Shown piece after piece: positions 25,166 through 34,433 of a DNA stretch of 64,000 nucleotides. Position numbers and translations under genes: made by a program. Below the pieces are notes generated by a model, which saw only the letters and a program-made list of their open reading frames with translations, made no database searches and was not told the DNA's origin. The stretch comes from CAZPAV01 sp964584755. Its GTDB lineage: Bacteria; Actinomycetota; Acidimicrobiia; Spongiisociales; UBA5794. Positions within the stretch are counted from its first letter, which is position 1. The number at the start of each line of letters is the position of its first letter. The DNA is taken from the NCBI GenBank assembly GCA_964584755.1, contig CAZPAV010000001.1, positions 51,214 through 115,213 on the forward strand, read 5' to 3'.

Positions 25166-25987
25166 ATGGGACGGATCCGACGGCGAGTCCGGGGGGCGGC
25201 CGTGATCGGCGCCACGACCCTGCTCCTCACGCTGCTCCTCGCGGCCCCGGCGAGTGCCGAGATCACCGAGGGCCCCTGCACCGGGAGCGCCACCTTCAAG
25301 AGCACCGGAGCGGTCCTCGACGCCGCCCGGCCTCGCGGCGACGTGATGGAGGTGCCTCCCAAGGACGACGTGAGCTACGAAGGATCGGAGCATCGGCCCC
25401 AGCTCACGGACCCGGAACCGGACGGCGGCGGCATCACCGTAGCGCTCCCCCTGGGGAGCTGGACGGTGGCGCGCTGGGGCGGTGAGGGTATCGAGACGAC
25501 GGCGTCGGGGACGTACTCCTACGAGGTGCCCGACTACGTGCCCCGCGGCACCGGAGGCATCGAGGTCACCGGGAGGCACGTCCACGGACCCATCAAGTGC
25601 GCCGGCGTCGTGACGGTGCGTCTCGCCGGGAGCCCGGGCGCGGCCGCGCTCGTGGCGGCCGCCATCACGGTGATCTCCCTCCTGGGCCTGGTCGGCGCCG
25701 GGTTCCGGACCGCCGTCGGGATCTTCGCGGGACGGCCCATCCTCGGCCTCCTCGCCGGCTTCCTCGCCGGCCTCTTCGGGGGAGTCTCGCTCTTCCTGTA
25801 CGGCACGGTCCCGCTCGCCAGTCCCCTGCTCTGGCTCCTACCCCTCGCCGGCATCGTGCTCGGGCTCGGTCTCGCCGCCTGGGGGCCCTTCGGAAGGGCC
25901 GCGGCGGAGGCGCTCGCCACCGCGGCGGGGACACCCACGGGGAAGGATGCCTCCTCCGGACCCGACGACGGGGCGTCCGGGGCCTGA
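25166..25987 (+). CDS. Exported/membrane protein of unknown function
   Basis: A 273-residue protein. It has a signal peptide (basic MGRIRRRVRG, hydrophobic core, APASAE cleavage near residue 31) and an extracytoplasmic beta-rich part (about 32-150) with C39 and C148 that could form a disulfide. Three closely spaced membrane segments follow (about 157-255), then a Ser/Asp/Gly-rich cytoplasmic tail. No family is recognised; similar layouts occur in actinobacterial envelope proteins. It stands 60 bp before the MFS gene and may share its promoter. Confidence 0.6.
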   Translation: MGRIRRRVRGAAVIGATTLLLTLLLAAPASAEITEGPCTGSATFKSTGAVLDAARPRGDVMEVPPKDDVSYEGSEHRPQLTDPEPDGGGITVALPLGSWTVARWGGEGIETTASGTYSYEVPDYVPRGTGGIEVTGRHVHGPIKCAGVVTVRLAGSPGAAALVAAAITVISLLGLVGAGFRTAVGIFAGRPILGLLAGFLAGLFGGVSLFLYGTVPLASPLLWLLPLAGIVLGLGLAAWGPFGRAAAEALATAAGTPTGKDASSGPDDGASGA

Positions 25988-26046
25988 CCCGGCGACGCCC
26001 CCCCGAGCGGACCTCTCCCGGCGGCGGCGCCTCGGATGACCGCGGC

Positions 26047-27483
26047 GTGAGGCGACGTCCCCAGTGGTGGGGAAGCCGTCCCCACGTCGGCTACACGCTC
26101 GTCGTCTTCGTCGTGCTCGCCTCGCTCGACAACGCGGCGATCGCGCTCATCCCCTCCATGTTCAAGCCGGTCGTGGCGGGAGTCGGGACGAACGAGACCG
26201 CGCTCGGAGCCCTGACCGGGGCGCAGATCCTCCTCACCGCGCTCACCGCCGTCGCCTGGGGATACGCGGGAGACTCCCGCTCCCGGAAGCGTCTCCTCCT
26301 GTGGGGGACGGTGATCTGGGCGACGGCCGAGGTGCTCACCGCGGCGACGACGACGTTCGCCGCCCTCTTCGGAGCCCAGATGCTCGCCGCGGTCGGCCTG
26401 GGCTCCATCGCCTCGGTGGGGTTCTCGGTCGTCTCCGACTTCGTCGGTCCGCGCCGGCGCGGACTGGCGATGAGCTTCTGGGGTCTCTCCCAGGGGGTGG
26501 GGGGATGGATCGGCCTCCTCCTCGCCAGCCAGCTCGGCGCCGAGGACTTCCGCGTCCCGCTGCTCGTGGTGGCCGCGCTCGGCTTCGCCTTCGCGTTCCT
26601 CTACCTGTTCACCTTCGACGCGCCCCGTGGGTACCGCGAGCCGGAGCTCGCCGCGCTGCACGCCGGGATCGGTTACGACTACCGCATCGACCGGTCCCAG
26701 CTCCCCGAGCTCTTCCGTCACCGGACGAATCGCTGGCTCGTCCTCCAGGGCCTCACCGCACAGTTGGCGTACGGATCCCTGGTGTGGGTACCCCTCCTCT
26801 ACCAGGAGAAGGTCGCCGCCGAGGGGTACTCCGACGTGACCGGGACGCGGGTCGGCGGGCTCTTCGCCGCCCTCTTCCTCACCGGCGCGCTCTTCTCCAT
26901 CCTGGCCGGCCACGTCGGCGACCGACTGCAGCGCCGTACCCTTCGGGGCCGGGCCCTCCTCAGCGCCACCGGCATCCTCGGGGCGATCCCGGCGTTCCTC
27001 GTGTTCTTCTGGGTCCCGCTGCGCGGCCTCGACGTCACCGAGGGCGCCTCGAGCGCGACGCTCGCCGGGGAGGTGCTCGTGAATCTCGTGACGAATCCCT
27101 GGGTCGCCCTCGCGTTCGTCTCGTCCCTCGTCGCCCTGGCGTTCACCTCGGCGGACTCCCCCAACTGGTTCGCGCTCATCTCCGAGGTGAACCTCCCCGA
27201 GCACCGCGGCACCGTCTTCGGCCTGGCGAACCTCGCGAACGGGATCGGACGCTCCACGGGCACGGCCCTGACCGGGAGCGTCGCCGGTGCCCTGCAGCGC
27301 GCCCTGCCTCCGCCGTTCAACTGGGCGGTCGGCCTCTCGGCGTTCCAGGCCTTCTTCCTCCCCACGGGGTGGTGCTACTGGCGGGCGTCGCGGACCTGTC
27401 CCGGTGACATCACCCGGGTGCGCCGGCTCCTCCGGACGCGGGGTGCGGCGGGGTCCGCCGACGCCCGGACCGGGACGGGGTGA
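26047..27483 (+). CDS. Major facilitator superfamily transporter
   Basis: A 478-residue permease with about 12 hydrophobic segments. The loop between spans 2 and 3 reads GYAGDSRSRKRLLLWG, a good match to the MFS motif A (G-x3-D-x-R-x-R-R), and a degenerate repeat follows in the second half (GHVGDRLQRRTLRGR). It resembles Spinster/organic-acid type exporters (FLYLFTFDAPRGYREPEL loop). The substrate is unknown. Start GTG 26047 is chosen because the frame upstream is antisense-like; no SD is visible, so the message may be leaderless. Confidence 0.8.
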   Translation: MRRRPQWWGSRPHVGYTLVVFVVLASLDNAAIALIPSMFKPVVAGVGTNETALGALTGAQILLTALTAVAWGYAGDSRSRKRLLLWGTVIWATAEVLTAATTTFAALFGAQMLAAVGLGSIASVGFSVVSDFVGPRRRGLAMSFWGLSQGVGGWIGLLLASQLGAEDFRVPLLVVAALGFAFAFLYLFTFDAPRGYREPELAALHAGIGYDYRIDRSQLPELFRHRTNRWLVLQGLTAQLAYGSLVWVPLLYQEKVAAEGYSDVTGTRVGGLFAALFLTGALFSILAGHVGDRLQRRTLRGRALLSATGILGAIPAFLVFFWVPLRGLDVTEGASSATLAGEVLVNLVTNPWVALAFVSSLVALAFTSADSPNWFALISEVNLPEHRGTVFGLANLANGIGRSTGTALTGSVAGALQRALPPPFNWAVGLSAFQAFFLPTGWCYWRASRTCPGDITRVRRLLRTRGAAGSADARTGTG

Positions 27484-27522
27484 GGCGGCCGACCGGCCCG
27501 GGCAGCGGACCCCGCGAAAAAC

Positions 27523-27557
27523 GGCCGGGGCTCGCGAAACCTTTGGCCGCCCCGGCC
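27523..27557 (+). terminator. Hairpin after the MFS gene
   Basis: A 9-bp perfect stem (27523-27531 with 27549-27557) with a 17-nt loop, 40 bp past the MFS stop and upstream of the nrdJ promoter. It has no T-run. It probably separates the two units. Confidence 0.4.
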
Positions 27558-27626
27558 TTGCCGCACGACCCGCGGGAGCGCTAGAACACCGTGCGGGTCC
27601 AGGATTCCGCGGCGTCCGCGGGACGC

Positions 27627-27655
27627 TTGACGGATGACAGGAATGTAATTACACT
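27627..27655 (+). promoter_or_regulatory. nrdJ promoter
   Basis: TTGACG (27627-27632), a 17-bp spacer and TACACT (27650-27655) make a good vegetative sigma promoter. The -10 overlaps a 10-bp palindrome TGTAATTACA (27644-27653). The expected start of transcription is near 27662, just ahead of the first NrdR box. Confidence 0.65.
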
Positions 27656-27664
27656 CCTGGCTCC

Positions 27665-27712
27665 ACCCAACATCTTGGGGTATCGCCTCTTCCCCACCCC
27701 AACATGTCGTGG
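27665..27712. promoter_or_regulatory. Tandem NrdR boxes
   Basis: Two 16-bp sites, 27665-27680 (core CAACATCTTG) and 27697-27712 (core CAACATGTCG), match the NrdR core CWATATATWG at most positions. The first also has perfect CCCAA/TTGGG arms. Their cores are 32 bp apart, three helical turns, the spacing NrdR needs for cooperative binding. They lie just downstream of the predicted start, where binding would repress nrdJ when dATP is high. Confidence 0.75.
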
Positions 27713-27713
27713 T

Positions 27714-27734
27714 TGTGGGCAAGTGTGTGGACAA
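27714..27734 (-). promoter_or_regulatory. Two DnaA boxes in the nrdJ leader
   Basis: TGTGGGCAA (27714-27722) and TGTGGACAA (27726-27734) read TTGCCCACA and TTGTCCACA on the minus strand. The second is a perfect high-GC DnaA box and the first differs by one base. They are 12 bp apart. They suggest coupling of nucleotide synthesis to replication initiation. Confidence 0.6.
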
Positions 27735-27771
27735 CTCGGGCCGAGGGCGGCCGCAACAGCCTGGAGGAGAG

Positions 27772-30700
27772 ATGGGCAGAGGTCTCCGCATCGAACGTCG
27801 TTTCACCACCGCCGGGGTGAGCCCCTACGACACCATCGAGTGGTCGCGTCGGGACTCCCGCATCACCAACCCCGACGGGTCGGTCGTCTTCGAGATGCGG
27901 GACGCGGAGATCCCGGCCGACTGGTCCCAGGTCGCCGCCGACATCATGGTGTCGAAGTACTTCCGCAAGGCCGGCGTCCCCCAGCGGGACGAGAACGGCG
28001 ACCCCCTGCTCGACGAGAACGGCGAGCCGGTCCTCGGCGCGGAGCGCTCGGCACGTCAGGTCGTGGACCGGCTGGCGTCGACGTGGCGCTGGTGGGGCGA
28101 GCGCCTCGGGTACTTCACCACCGAGGACGACGCCCAGGCCTTCGAGGACGAGCTCGCGTACATGCTCCTCCACCAGATGGCGGCGCCCAACTCGCCGCAG
28201 TGGTTCAACACCGGCCTCCACCACCGCTACGGGATCACCGGCGTTCCCCAGGGCTTCTGGTACGTCGACCCGGAGACGGAGGAGCTCGTCGCCTCCCCCG
28301 ACGCCTACAGCCGTCCCGCCCCGCACGCCTGCTTCATCCTGTCGGTGGAGGACGACCTCGTGAACCCCGGCGGGATCATGGACGCATGGGTCCGCGAGGC
28401 CCGACTCTTCAAGATGGGCGCCGGCGCCGGCGCGAACTTCTCGAAGATTCGGGCCGAGGGGGAGCTCCTCTCCGGTGGCGGCCGCTCCTCCGGTCTCATG
28501 AGCTTCCTCAAGGTCGGGGATCGTGCCGCCGGGGCGATCAAGAGCGGGGGAACCACCCGCCGCGCCGCGAAGATGGTCATCCTCGACGTCGACCACCCCG
28601 ACATCGAGCAGTTCGTCAACTGGAAGGTGCGGGAGGAGGAGAAGGTCCGGGCCCTCATCGCCGCCGGCTACTCGGCCGACTTCAACGGCGAGGCGTACGC
28701 CACGATCTCCGGGCAGAACTCGAACAACTCGGTTCGCCTCAGCAACGAGTTCCTCCGCGCCGTGCTCGAGGATGCCGAGTGGGAGCTCACCGCCCGCACC
28801 GACGGGTCGGTGATGAAGACCATCCGTGCCCGGGACCTCTGGGACCAGATCGCGGCGGCGGCGTGGGCGTGCGCCGATCCGGGGGTGCAGTTCGACACGA
28901 CGATCCAGGAGTGGCACACCTGCCCGGCCGGTGGACGCATCCGGGCGACGAACCCGTGCTCGGAGTACGTGTTCCTCGACAACACCGCCTGCAACCTCGC
29001 CTCGATCAACCTGGGGAGGTTCTACGACGACGACCGGGGTGTCTTCGACGTCGCCGGCTACCTCCACGCGGTGCGTCTGTGGACCATCGTGCTCGAGATC
29101 TCCGTGGCGATGGCGCACTTCCCCTCGGCGGAGATCGCCCGGGGCTCCTACGACTACCGGACGCTCGGCCTCGGCTACGCCAACCTCGGCTCGCTCCTCA
29201 TGCGGATGGGGATCCCCTACGACTCCGACGAGGGCCGGGCCGTCGCCGGTGCCCTCACCGCGATCCTCACCGGCACCGCGTACGCGACCTCCGCCGAGCT
29301 GGCCGAGGTCCTCGGCCCCTTCCCGAAGTTCGCCGCGAACCGGGAGGCGATGCTCCGGGTCATCCGGAACCACCGTCGCGCCGCGTTCGCCGCACCCGAC
29401 GAGGAGTACGAGGGGGTGAGCCATCACGTCGTCGGGATCGACCCGGACCACTGCCCCGAGGAGCTCCTCCGCGAGGCACGCCGGGCGTGGGACCTCGCCC
29501 TCACCCTCGGCGAGCGACACGGTTTCCGCAACGCGCAGGTGAGCGCGCTCGCGCCGACGGGAACGATCGGACTCCTCATGGACTGCGACACGACCGGCGT
29601 CGAGCCCGATTTCGCGCTCGTGAAGTTCAAGAAGCTCGCCGGCGGCGGCTACTTCAAGATCGTGAACCGGTCCGTGGAGCCGGCCTTGCGCCGCCTCGGG
29701 TACTCGGCCGACCAGATCCATCGCATCGTCGAGTACGTGATCGGCACGATGAGCCTCCATCGCGCCCCCCACGTGAACTCGGCGTCGCTCATCGCGAAGG
29801 GCTTCACCGGAGACGACATCGCCAAGCTCGAGCAGGTGCTCCCCGGAGTCTTCGAGCTGGGCTTCGCCTTCAACCGCTGGGTGCTCAGCGACGAGACGAT
29901 GCGCCGTCTCGGTTTCCGCCCCGAGGAGTACGAGGATCCCGGCTTCGACATGCTCCGCGCCCTCGGGTTCACCGAGGCGCAGATCCGCGAGGCCAACGAC
30001 TACGTGTGCGGCCGGCAGACGATCGAGGGCGCCCCGGGCCTCCGCGACGAGCACCTGCCGGTCTTCGACACCGCGAACCGCAACGGTCGCTACGGGAAGC
30101 GCTTCATCCACCACACGGGCCACATCCGGATGATGGCCGCCACCCAACCGTTCATCTCGGGCGCGATCAGCAAGACCATCAACATGCCGAACGAGGTGAC
30201 CGTCGAGGACATCGAGGAGTCGTACCGGCTCTCCTGGGAGCTCGGTCTCAAGGCGGTGGCGGTGTACCGCGACGGCTCCAAGGCCGCCCAGCCGCTCTCG
30301 GCCACCAGCGAGGAAGGGACCTCCGGCGAGGAGGACGAGGCGGTCGAGGACGTGCTCGCCCGGGAGCTCACCCTCGCCAGCGAGACCCACGCGGCGATGT
30401 TCCGACCCGGCATCTCGCCCACCGAGGCGTACCGGGATCTCCCCCGGCCCCGGTTCCTCCTCCCGGCACGGCGCCGCGGCTTCACCCAGGAGGCGCGGGT
30501 CGGAGGCCACAAGGTGTTCCTCCGTACCGGCGAGTACGACGACGGCACCCTCGGGGAGCTCTTCATCGACCTCGCCAAGGAGGGCGCGACCCTGCGCGGC
30601 GTCCTCTCCTGCTTCGCCATCGCGGTCTCGAAGGGGCTGCAGTACGGCGTCCCGCTCGAGGAGTTCGTCGACACCTTCACCTTCCAGACGTTCGAGCCCC

Positions 30701-31176
30701 GCGGGATGGTCGAGGGTCATCCGAACATCAAGATGGCGAACTCGATCATCGACTACATCTTCCGGGCCCTCGGGGTCGAGTACCTGCGTCGTGACGAGCT
30801 CGCCCAGGTGCCCCCGGACCGCAGCGGCGACCTGCCCGAGCCCCCGAAGGGCATCGCGCTCGATGCCGGGACCCAGCTCGATCTCACCGAGGCGGCCATG
30901 GAGGACGACATCGAGGCCCAGAAGCGGGCGGCGGCGTTCGTCGACGGCGGCGCCACCGTCTCGTCGGTGCGACGTTCCTCCGGTCCGGGCACCATGGCGG
31001 CACCGCCGGACGGCAACGGACGGACGAAGGCCGCCACCGCGGTCGTCGCGGCCGAGCAGGCCCTCGGCGAGCTCATGGGCGACGCCCCGGTCTGCTCCTC
31101 CTGCGGGCACATGACCGTCCGCAACGGGAGCTGCTACGTCTGCCTCACCTGCGGGGACACGACCGGCTGTAGCTGA
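27772..31176 (+). CDS. nrdJ: Adenosylcobalamin-dependent (class II) ribonucleoside-diphosphate reductase
   Basis: A 1134-residue enzyme converting ribonucleotides to deoxyribonucleotides with a B12-generated thiyl radical, independent of oxygen. Readable signatures are NSPQWFNTG near residue 140, FSKIRAEGE, a GTTRRAAKMVILDVDHPDI loop, TNPCSEYVFLDNTACNLASI (finger-loop region), and SALAPTGTIGLLMDCDTTG. At the C-terminus CSSCGHMTVRNGSC and CLTCGD give a zinc-ribbon-like tail with the redox cysteines. ATG 27772 with GGAGGA upstream is chosen over a GTG at 27709 that would include the operator boxes. It is monocistronic, controlled by the promoter, NrdR boxes and DnaA boxes just upstream. Confidence 0.95.
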   Translation: MGRGLRIERRFTTAGVSPYDTIEWSRRDSRITNPDGSVVFEMRDAEIPADWSQVAADIMVSKYFRKAGVPQRDENGDPLLDENGEPVLGAERSARQVVDRLASTWRWWGERLGYFTTEDDAQAFEDELAYMLLHQMAAPNSPQWFNTGLHHRYGITGVPQGFWYVDPETEELVASPDAYSRPAPHACFILSVEDDLVNPGGIMDAWVREARLFKMGAGAGANFSKIRAEGELLSGGGRSSGLMSFLKVGDRAAGAIKSGGTTRRAAKMVILDVDHPDIEQFVNWKVREEEKVRALIAAGYSADFNGEAYATISGQNSNNSVRLSNEFLRAVLEDAEWELTARTDGSVMKTIRARDLWDQIAAAAWACADPGVQFDTTIQEWHTCPAGGRIRATNPCSEYVFLDNTACNLASINLGRFYDDDRGVFDVAGYLHAVRLWTIVLEISVAMAHFPSAEIARGSYDYRTLGLGYANLGSLLMRMGIPYDSDEGRAVAGALTAILTGTAYATSAELAEVLGPFPKFAANREAMLRVIRNHRRAAFAAPDEEYEGVSHHVVGIDPDHCPEELLREARRAWDLALTLGERHGFRNAQVSALAPTGTIGLLMDCDTTGVEPDFALVKFKKLAGGGYFKIVNRSVEPALRRLGYSADQIHRIVEYVIGTMSLHRAPHVNSASLIAKGFTGDDIAKLEQVLPGVFELGFAFNRWVLSDETMRRLGFRPEEYEDPGFDMLRALGFTEAQIREANDYVCGRQTIEGAPGLRDEHLPVFDTANRNGRYGKRFIHHTGHIRMMAATQPFISGAISKTINMPNEVTVEDIEESYRLSWELGLKAVAVYRDGSKAAQPLSATSEEGTSGEEDEAVEDVLARELTLASETHAAMFRPGISPTEAYRDLPRPRFLLPARRRGFTQEARVGGHKVFLRTGEYDDGTLGELFIDLAKEGATLRGVLSCFAIAVSKGLQYGVPLEEFVDTFTFQTFEPRGMVEGHPNIKMANSIIDYIFRALGVEYLRRDELAQVPPDRSGDLPEPPKGIALDAGTQLDLTEAAMEDDIEAQKRAAAFVDGGATVSSVRRSSGPGTMAAPPDGNGRTKAATAVVAAEQALGELMGDAPVCSSCGHMTVRNGSCYVCLTCGDTTGCS

Positions 31177-31228
31177 GCCGAACGGGGACAATCGTTTCCC
31201 GCGCTTCGCGCGCCGCGCCCGATCTGCC

Positions 31229-33130
31229 TCAGGTCGGCTCCGGACGCGGCCCGAGGATGGCCTCCAGCTCCGCGCCCGGGATCGTCTCCCGGTCGAGGAG
31301 CGCCGCGGCGAGCGCATCGAGACGCTCCCGGCGCTCCTCCACGATCCTCCGGGCCCGGGTGTGGGCCTCCTCGAGGATGCGCTGCACGTCCGCGTCGATG
31401 CGGGCCCGCGTCGCCTCCGAGACCTCCGTCGGACGAGCGAGCTCGAGACCGAGGAAGGGCTGCTCCTCGTCGGTGCTCAGCGCCACCACCCCGAAGCTCC
31501 CCATGCCCCACCGGGTCACCATGCGTCGGGCGAGCCTCGTCGCCTCCACGAGGTCGGATTCGGCGCCGGTGGTCACCTCCGCGAACACGACCTCCTCGGC
31601 GGACCGGCCGCCGAGCATGACCGCCAACCGGCTCTCGAGGAAGCCGCGGGGGTAGTTGAGACGGTCCTCCTCGGGGAGCTGGGCGGTGACCCCCAGGGCG
31701 CGGCCGTGCGGCACGATCGTCACCTTCGCCACCGGATCGGCCTCCGGCGAGAACCAGGCGACGAGCGCGTGCCCTCCTTCGTGGTAGGCAACGATGCGAC
31801 GGTCGCGCTCGTTCAAGGTCGTGTGTCGTTCCCCTCCGAGGACGATCTTGTCGAAGGCGTCGTCGAAGTCGGCGGCGCCCACCCGCTCCGCGCCGCGGGC
31901 GGCGGCGACGAGCGCCGCCTCGTTGGCGAGGTTCGCCAGATCGGCACCGCTCATCCCCACCGCCCGACGGGCGAGGAGCGCGAGATCCACGTCGCCGGCG
32001 AGCTCGAGCTTCCTCGTATGGATGTGGAGGATCCGCTCACGGGCGTCCCGGTCCGGCATCGGGACGACCACCTGCCGGTCGAACCGTCCCGGGCGCAGCA
32101 GGGCGGGATCGAGGACGTCGGGCCGGTTCGTCGCGGCGAGGACGATGACACTGAGCCGCTCGTCGAAGCCGTCCATCTCGGTGAGGAGCTGGTTGAGGGT
32201 CTGCTCCCGCTCGTCGTTCACCGTCCCCACACCGGCGCCCCGCCGGCGCCCCACGGCGTCGAGCTCGTCGATGAACACGATCGACGGGGCGACCTGCTTC
32301 GCCTTCTCGAAGAGGTCCCGCACCCGACTCGCCCCGACGCCGACGAACATCTCGACGAACTCGGACGCGCTGATGAAGAGGAAGGGGACATCGGCCTCGC
32401 CGGCGACGGCACGCGCCAGGAGGGTCTTGCCCGTCCCCGGAGGACCCACCAGGAGGAACCCGCGGGGCAGCCGAGCGCCGATCCGGTGGTACTTCTCCGG
32501 ATCCCGCAGGAACTCGACGGCCTGGCGTAGCTCCTCCTTCGCCTCCTGCGCCCCCGCGACGTCGTCGAAGGTGACGCGGGGCCGTTCGCTCGTGTAGGTC
32601 CGGGCTCGGCTCCGTCCGAAACCGAGCATCCCCGCCGGTCCCTGCATGGCGCGCCGCCCCATCCACCAGAGCAGCCCGAGGAGGAGCAGCAGCGGCAGGA
32701 CGTTGGCGAGGAAGACGGGAACGAGGTCGTTCGGAGGAGGCTTGGCGACGATCTCGACGTGCGCCTCACGCAGCAGGGAGATGAGCTCCGGGTCCCCCAC
32801 GTCCTTGGGGTAGACGGTCTTGAACTCGGTGAAGGTCGGCGCCGAGGTCGCGGCGGTCGTGCTCGTCGTACCCGGGAGCAGCGGAGCGGTGATCGCCTCC
32901 CGGAGGGTGCCGTCGATCGACCCGCCGGAGATCTCCACCGACACGACGTTCCCCGCCTCGACCTGGCGGAGGAACTCGCTGTAGCTGATCTCCACCGCGT
33001 TCGTGCCGGTGTGGAGGACGATGCCGAGGACGTTCCAGACGACGAGGGCCGCCAGCAGGGCCCACCACAGCCAGGGGACCCGGGGACGGGGCGACGGCTG
33101 CTCCGGTGGGCCTGGGGCACGGTCGGTCAT
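31229..33130 (-). CDS. ftsH: ATP-dependent zinc metalloprotease FtsH
   Basis: A 633-residue membrane AAA+ protease. It has a short N-terminus and span (about 20-38), an extracytoplasmic domain with a Thr-rich insert (about 40-135), a second span (138-157), then the AAA module with Walker A GPPGTGKT (229-236), IVFIDELDAVG and the SRH region NRPDVLDPALLRPGRFDRQ. The peptidase has HEGGH (H450, H454). It degrades misfolded or short-lived membrane and cytosolic proteins. ATG 33130 has a GGAGG site and overlaps the fdhD stop by 4 bp, an unusual partner. Confidence 0.94.
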   Translation of the reverse strand: MTDRAPGPPEQPSPRPRVPWLWWALLAALVVWNVLGIVLHTGTNAVEISYSEFLRQVEAGNVVSVEISGGSIDGTLREAITAPLLPGTTSTTAATSAPTFTEFKTVYPKDVGDPELISLLREAHVEIVAKPPPNDLVPVFLANVLPLLLLLGLLWWMGRRAMQGPAGMLGFGRSRARTYTSERPRVTFDDVAGAQEAKEELRQAVEFLRDPEKYHRIGARLPRGFLLVGPPGTGKTLLARAVAGEADVPFLFISASEFVEMFVGVGASRVRDLFEKAKQVAPSIVFIDELDAVGRRRGAGVGTVNDEREQTLNQLLTEMDGFDERLSVIVLAATNRPDVLDPALLRPGRFDRQVVVPMPDRDARERILHIHTRKLELAGDVDLALLARRAVGMSGADLANLANEAALVAAARGAERVGAADFDDAFDKIVLGGERHTTLNERDRRIVAYHEGGHALVAWFSPEADPVAKVTIVPHGRALGVTAQLPEEDRLNYPRGFLESRLAVMLGGRSAEEVVFAEVTTGAESDLVEATRLARRMVTRWGMGSFGVVALSTDEEQPFLGLELARPTEVSEATRARIDADVQRILEEAHTRARRIVEERRERLDALAAALLDRETIPGAELEAILGPRPEPT

Positions 33131-34026
33131 CGTCCCTCCGATGGTAGGGGGAGGGAGAACGCGGTCGGGCGAGCGGTGCGGATCCTCCCCGGTCCCGCGT
33201 AGCAGTTGAACCCCCCGTGACGGAGGAAACCCACCAGGGTCATCCCCAGCTCCGTGGCGAGATCCACCGCCAGGCTGCTCACCGCCGAGATCCCGGCGAC
33301 GATCGGGATCCCGGCGACCGCCGCCTTCTGGACGATCTCGAAGGAGACCCGACCGGTCACCAGGAGGATCCGCTCCCCGAGCGGCCAGGACTCCCCCGCC
33401 GTGGCACCGACGAGCTTGTCGACCGCGTTGTGGCGGCCGACGTCCTCCCGGGTGGCGACGAGGGTGCCGTCCGGCTCGAACAGCCCGGCGGCGTGCAACC
33501 CGCCGGTAGCGGTGAAGGACGGCTGGGCGTCCCTCAGGACGGCGGGCAGGGCGGCGAGGACGCCGTCGTCGACGACGGGTCCCGGAGGCGGATGGGCCGC
33601 GGCGATCCGCACCGCGTCGATGGAGGCCTTGCCGCACACCCCGCAGGAGGACGTGGCGTACAGGCTGCGACGGAACCGCTCCACGTCCACCGTCACATCC
33701 GCGGCGAGCACGAGGCGCACCCGGGCGTCCTCGCCGTCGACCCCGACCGGCTCGACGGCGACGAGCTCCGCGGGGCGCAGCAGGATCCCCTCGGTGAGCG
33801 CGAAACCGGCGGCGAGCTCGGCGTCGTCGCCGGGGGTGCGCATCACCACCGCGATGGGCACGTCGCCGATGCGGATCTCGAGCGGCGCCTCGTGAACGAC
33901 GAGGTCGTCGTGAGGCGCCTCCCCCCGACGACCCACGTGCACCCGTCGTGCGACCACCGGGACGAGGCCCTCCCCGTGCCCGTCTCCCCCGGCGGCGGGG
34001 AGCTCCCCGGTCGTGGCGTCGCCCAT
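33127..34026 (-). CDS. fdhD: Formate dehydrogenase accessory sulfurtransferase FdhD
   Basis: A 299-residue protein needed to sulfurate the molybdenum or tungsten cofactor of formate dehydrogenases. The family core is intact: RTPGDDAELAAGFALTEGIL, then SSCGVCGKASIDAV (the redox CxxC) and ATREDVGRHNAVDKLVG, VTGRVSFEIVQKAAVAGIP and GFLRHGGFNCYAG. No formate dehydrogenase gene is in this window. The stop overlaps the ftsH start. Together with the selenoprotein gene it hints at Mo/Se biology elsewhere in the genome. Confidence 0.93.
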   Translation of the reverse strand: MGDATTGELPAAGGDGHGEGLVPVVARRVHVGRRGEAPHDDLVVHEAPLEIRIGDVPIAVVMRTPGDDAELAAGFALTEGILLRPAELVAVEPVGVDGEDARVRLVLAADVTVDVERFRRSLYATSSCGVCGKASIDAVRIAAAHPPPGPVVDDGVLAALPAVLRDAQPSFTATGGLHAAGLFEPDGTLVATREDVGRHNAVDKLVGATAGESWPLGERILLVTGRVSFEIVQKAAVAGIPIVAGISAVSSLAVDLATELGMTLVGFLRHGGFNCYAGPGRIRTARPTAFSLPLPSEGR

Positions 34027-34065
34027 CGCCCCGGATGCTACGCCGTCACCGGGCGGAAGACCGGG

Positions 34066-34362
34066 TCAGGGCAGGGGGACCGCGGTGAGCATCTCCGTCA
34101 CGACGTTCGTGATGAAGGTTCGAGGATCCGGCTCGATGGCGGCCCGCTCCGGGGCGTCGTAGTAGCGGCGCTCGGCCGCGGCGAAGCCGTCGGCGCCGTC
34201 GTAGCCGACCATCCACACGAAACGGTCGGCGTCACGGTCGGCCCAGGCCCCCACCACGGTGAACCCGGCGGCGCGCCGGACCTCCACGATCCGTCGGAAC
34301 ACGGCGATGAAGTCGTCCATCGCCCCCGGCCGCACGTCGTACATCCGTAGCTGGTACTGCAT
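34066..34362 (-). CDS. NIPSNAP-family protein
   Basis: A 98-residue dimeric ferredoxin-like alpha/beta-barrel protein: MQYQLRMYDVRPGAMDDFIA at the start, then EVRRAAGFTVVGAWAD and DRFVWMVGYDGADGFAAAER, matching NIPSNAP repeats. Function is generally unknown; some relatives act as monooxygenase-like or stress proteins. ATG 34362 with GGAGG upstream is preferred to the longer frame from 34419. It lies upstream of fdhD on the same strand and may be co-transcribed. Confidence 0.78.
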   Translation of the reverse strand: MQYQLRMYDVRPGAMDDFIAVFRRIVEVRRAAGFTVVGAWADRDADRFVWMVGYDGADGFAAAERRYYDAPERAAIEPDPRTFITNVVTEMLTAVPLP

Positions 34363-34433
34363 CGCCACGTTCCTCCCTCCACTGGGACGACCGTCCCCGG
34401 CGTTCTCGGACGAGGCCACGGTAGCCTGCCCAC

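Noticed and set aside
27484..27771. Cobalamin riboswitch in front of the B12-dependent nrdJ
   Set aside because: No B12-box-like GCCACTG core or the long multi-helix layout was found. The leader is instead filled by promoter, NrdR and DnaA sites.
27649..31317. A 1222-codon minus-strand open frame covering nrdJ
   Set aside because: It is fully antisense to a clear class II reductase. Its translation is a run of Glu/Gly/Val/Asp/Arg typical of the complement of a high-GC gene, with no recognisable domain.
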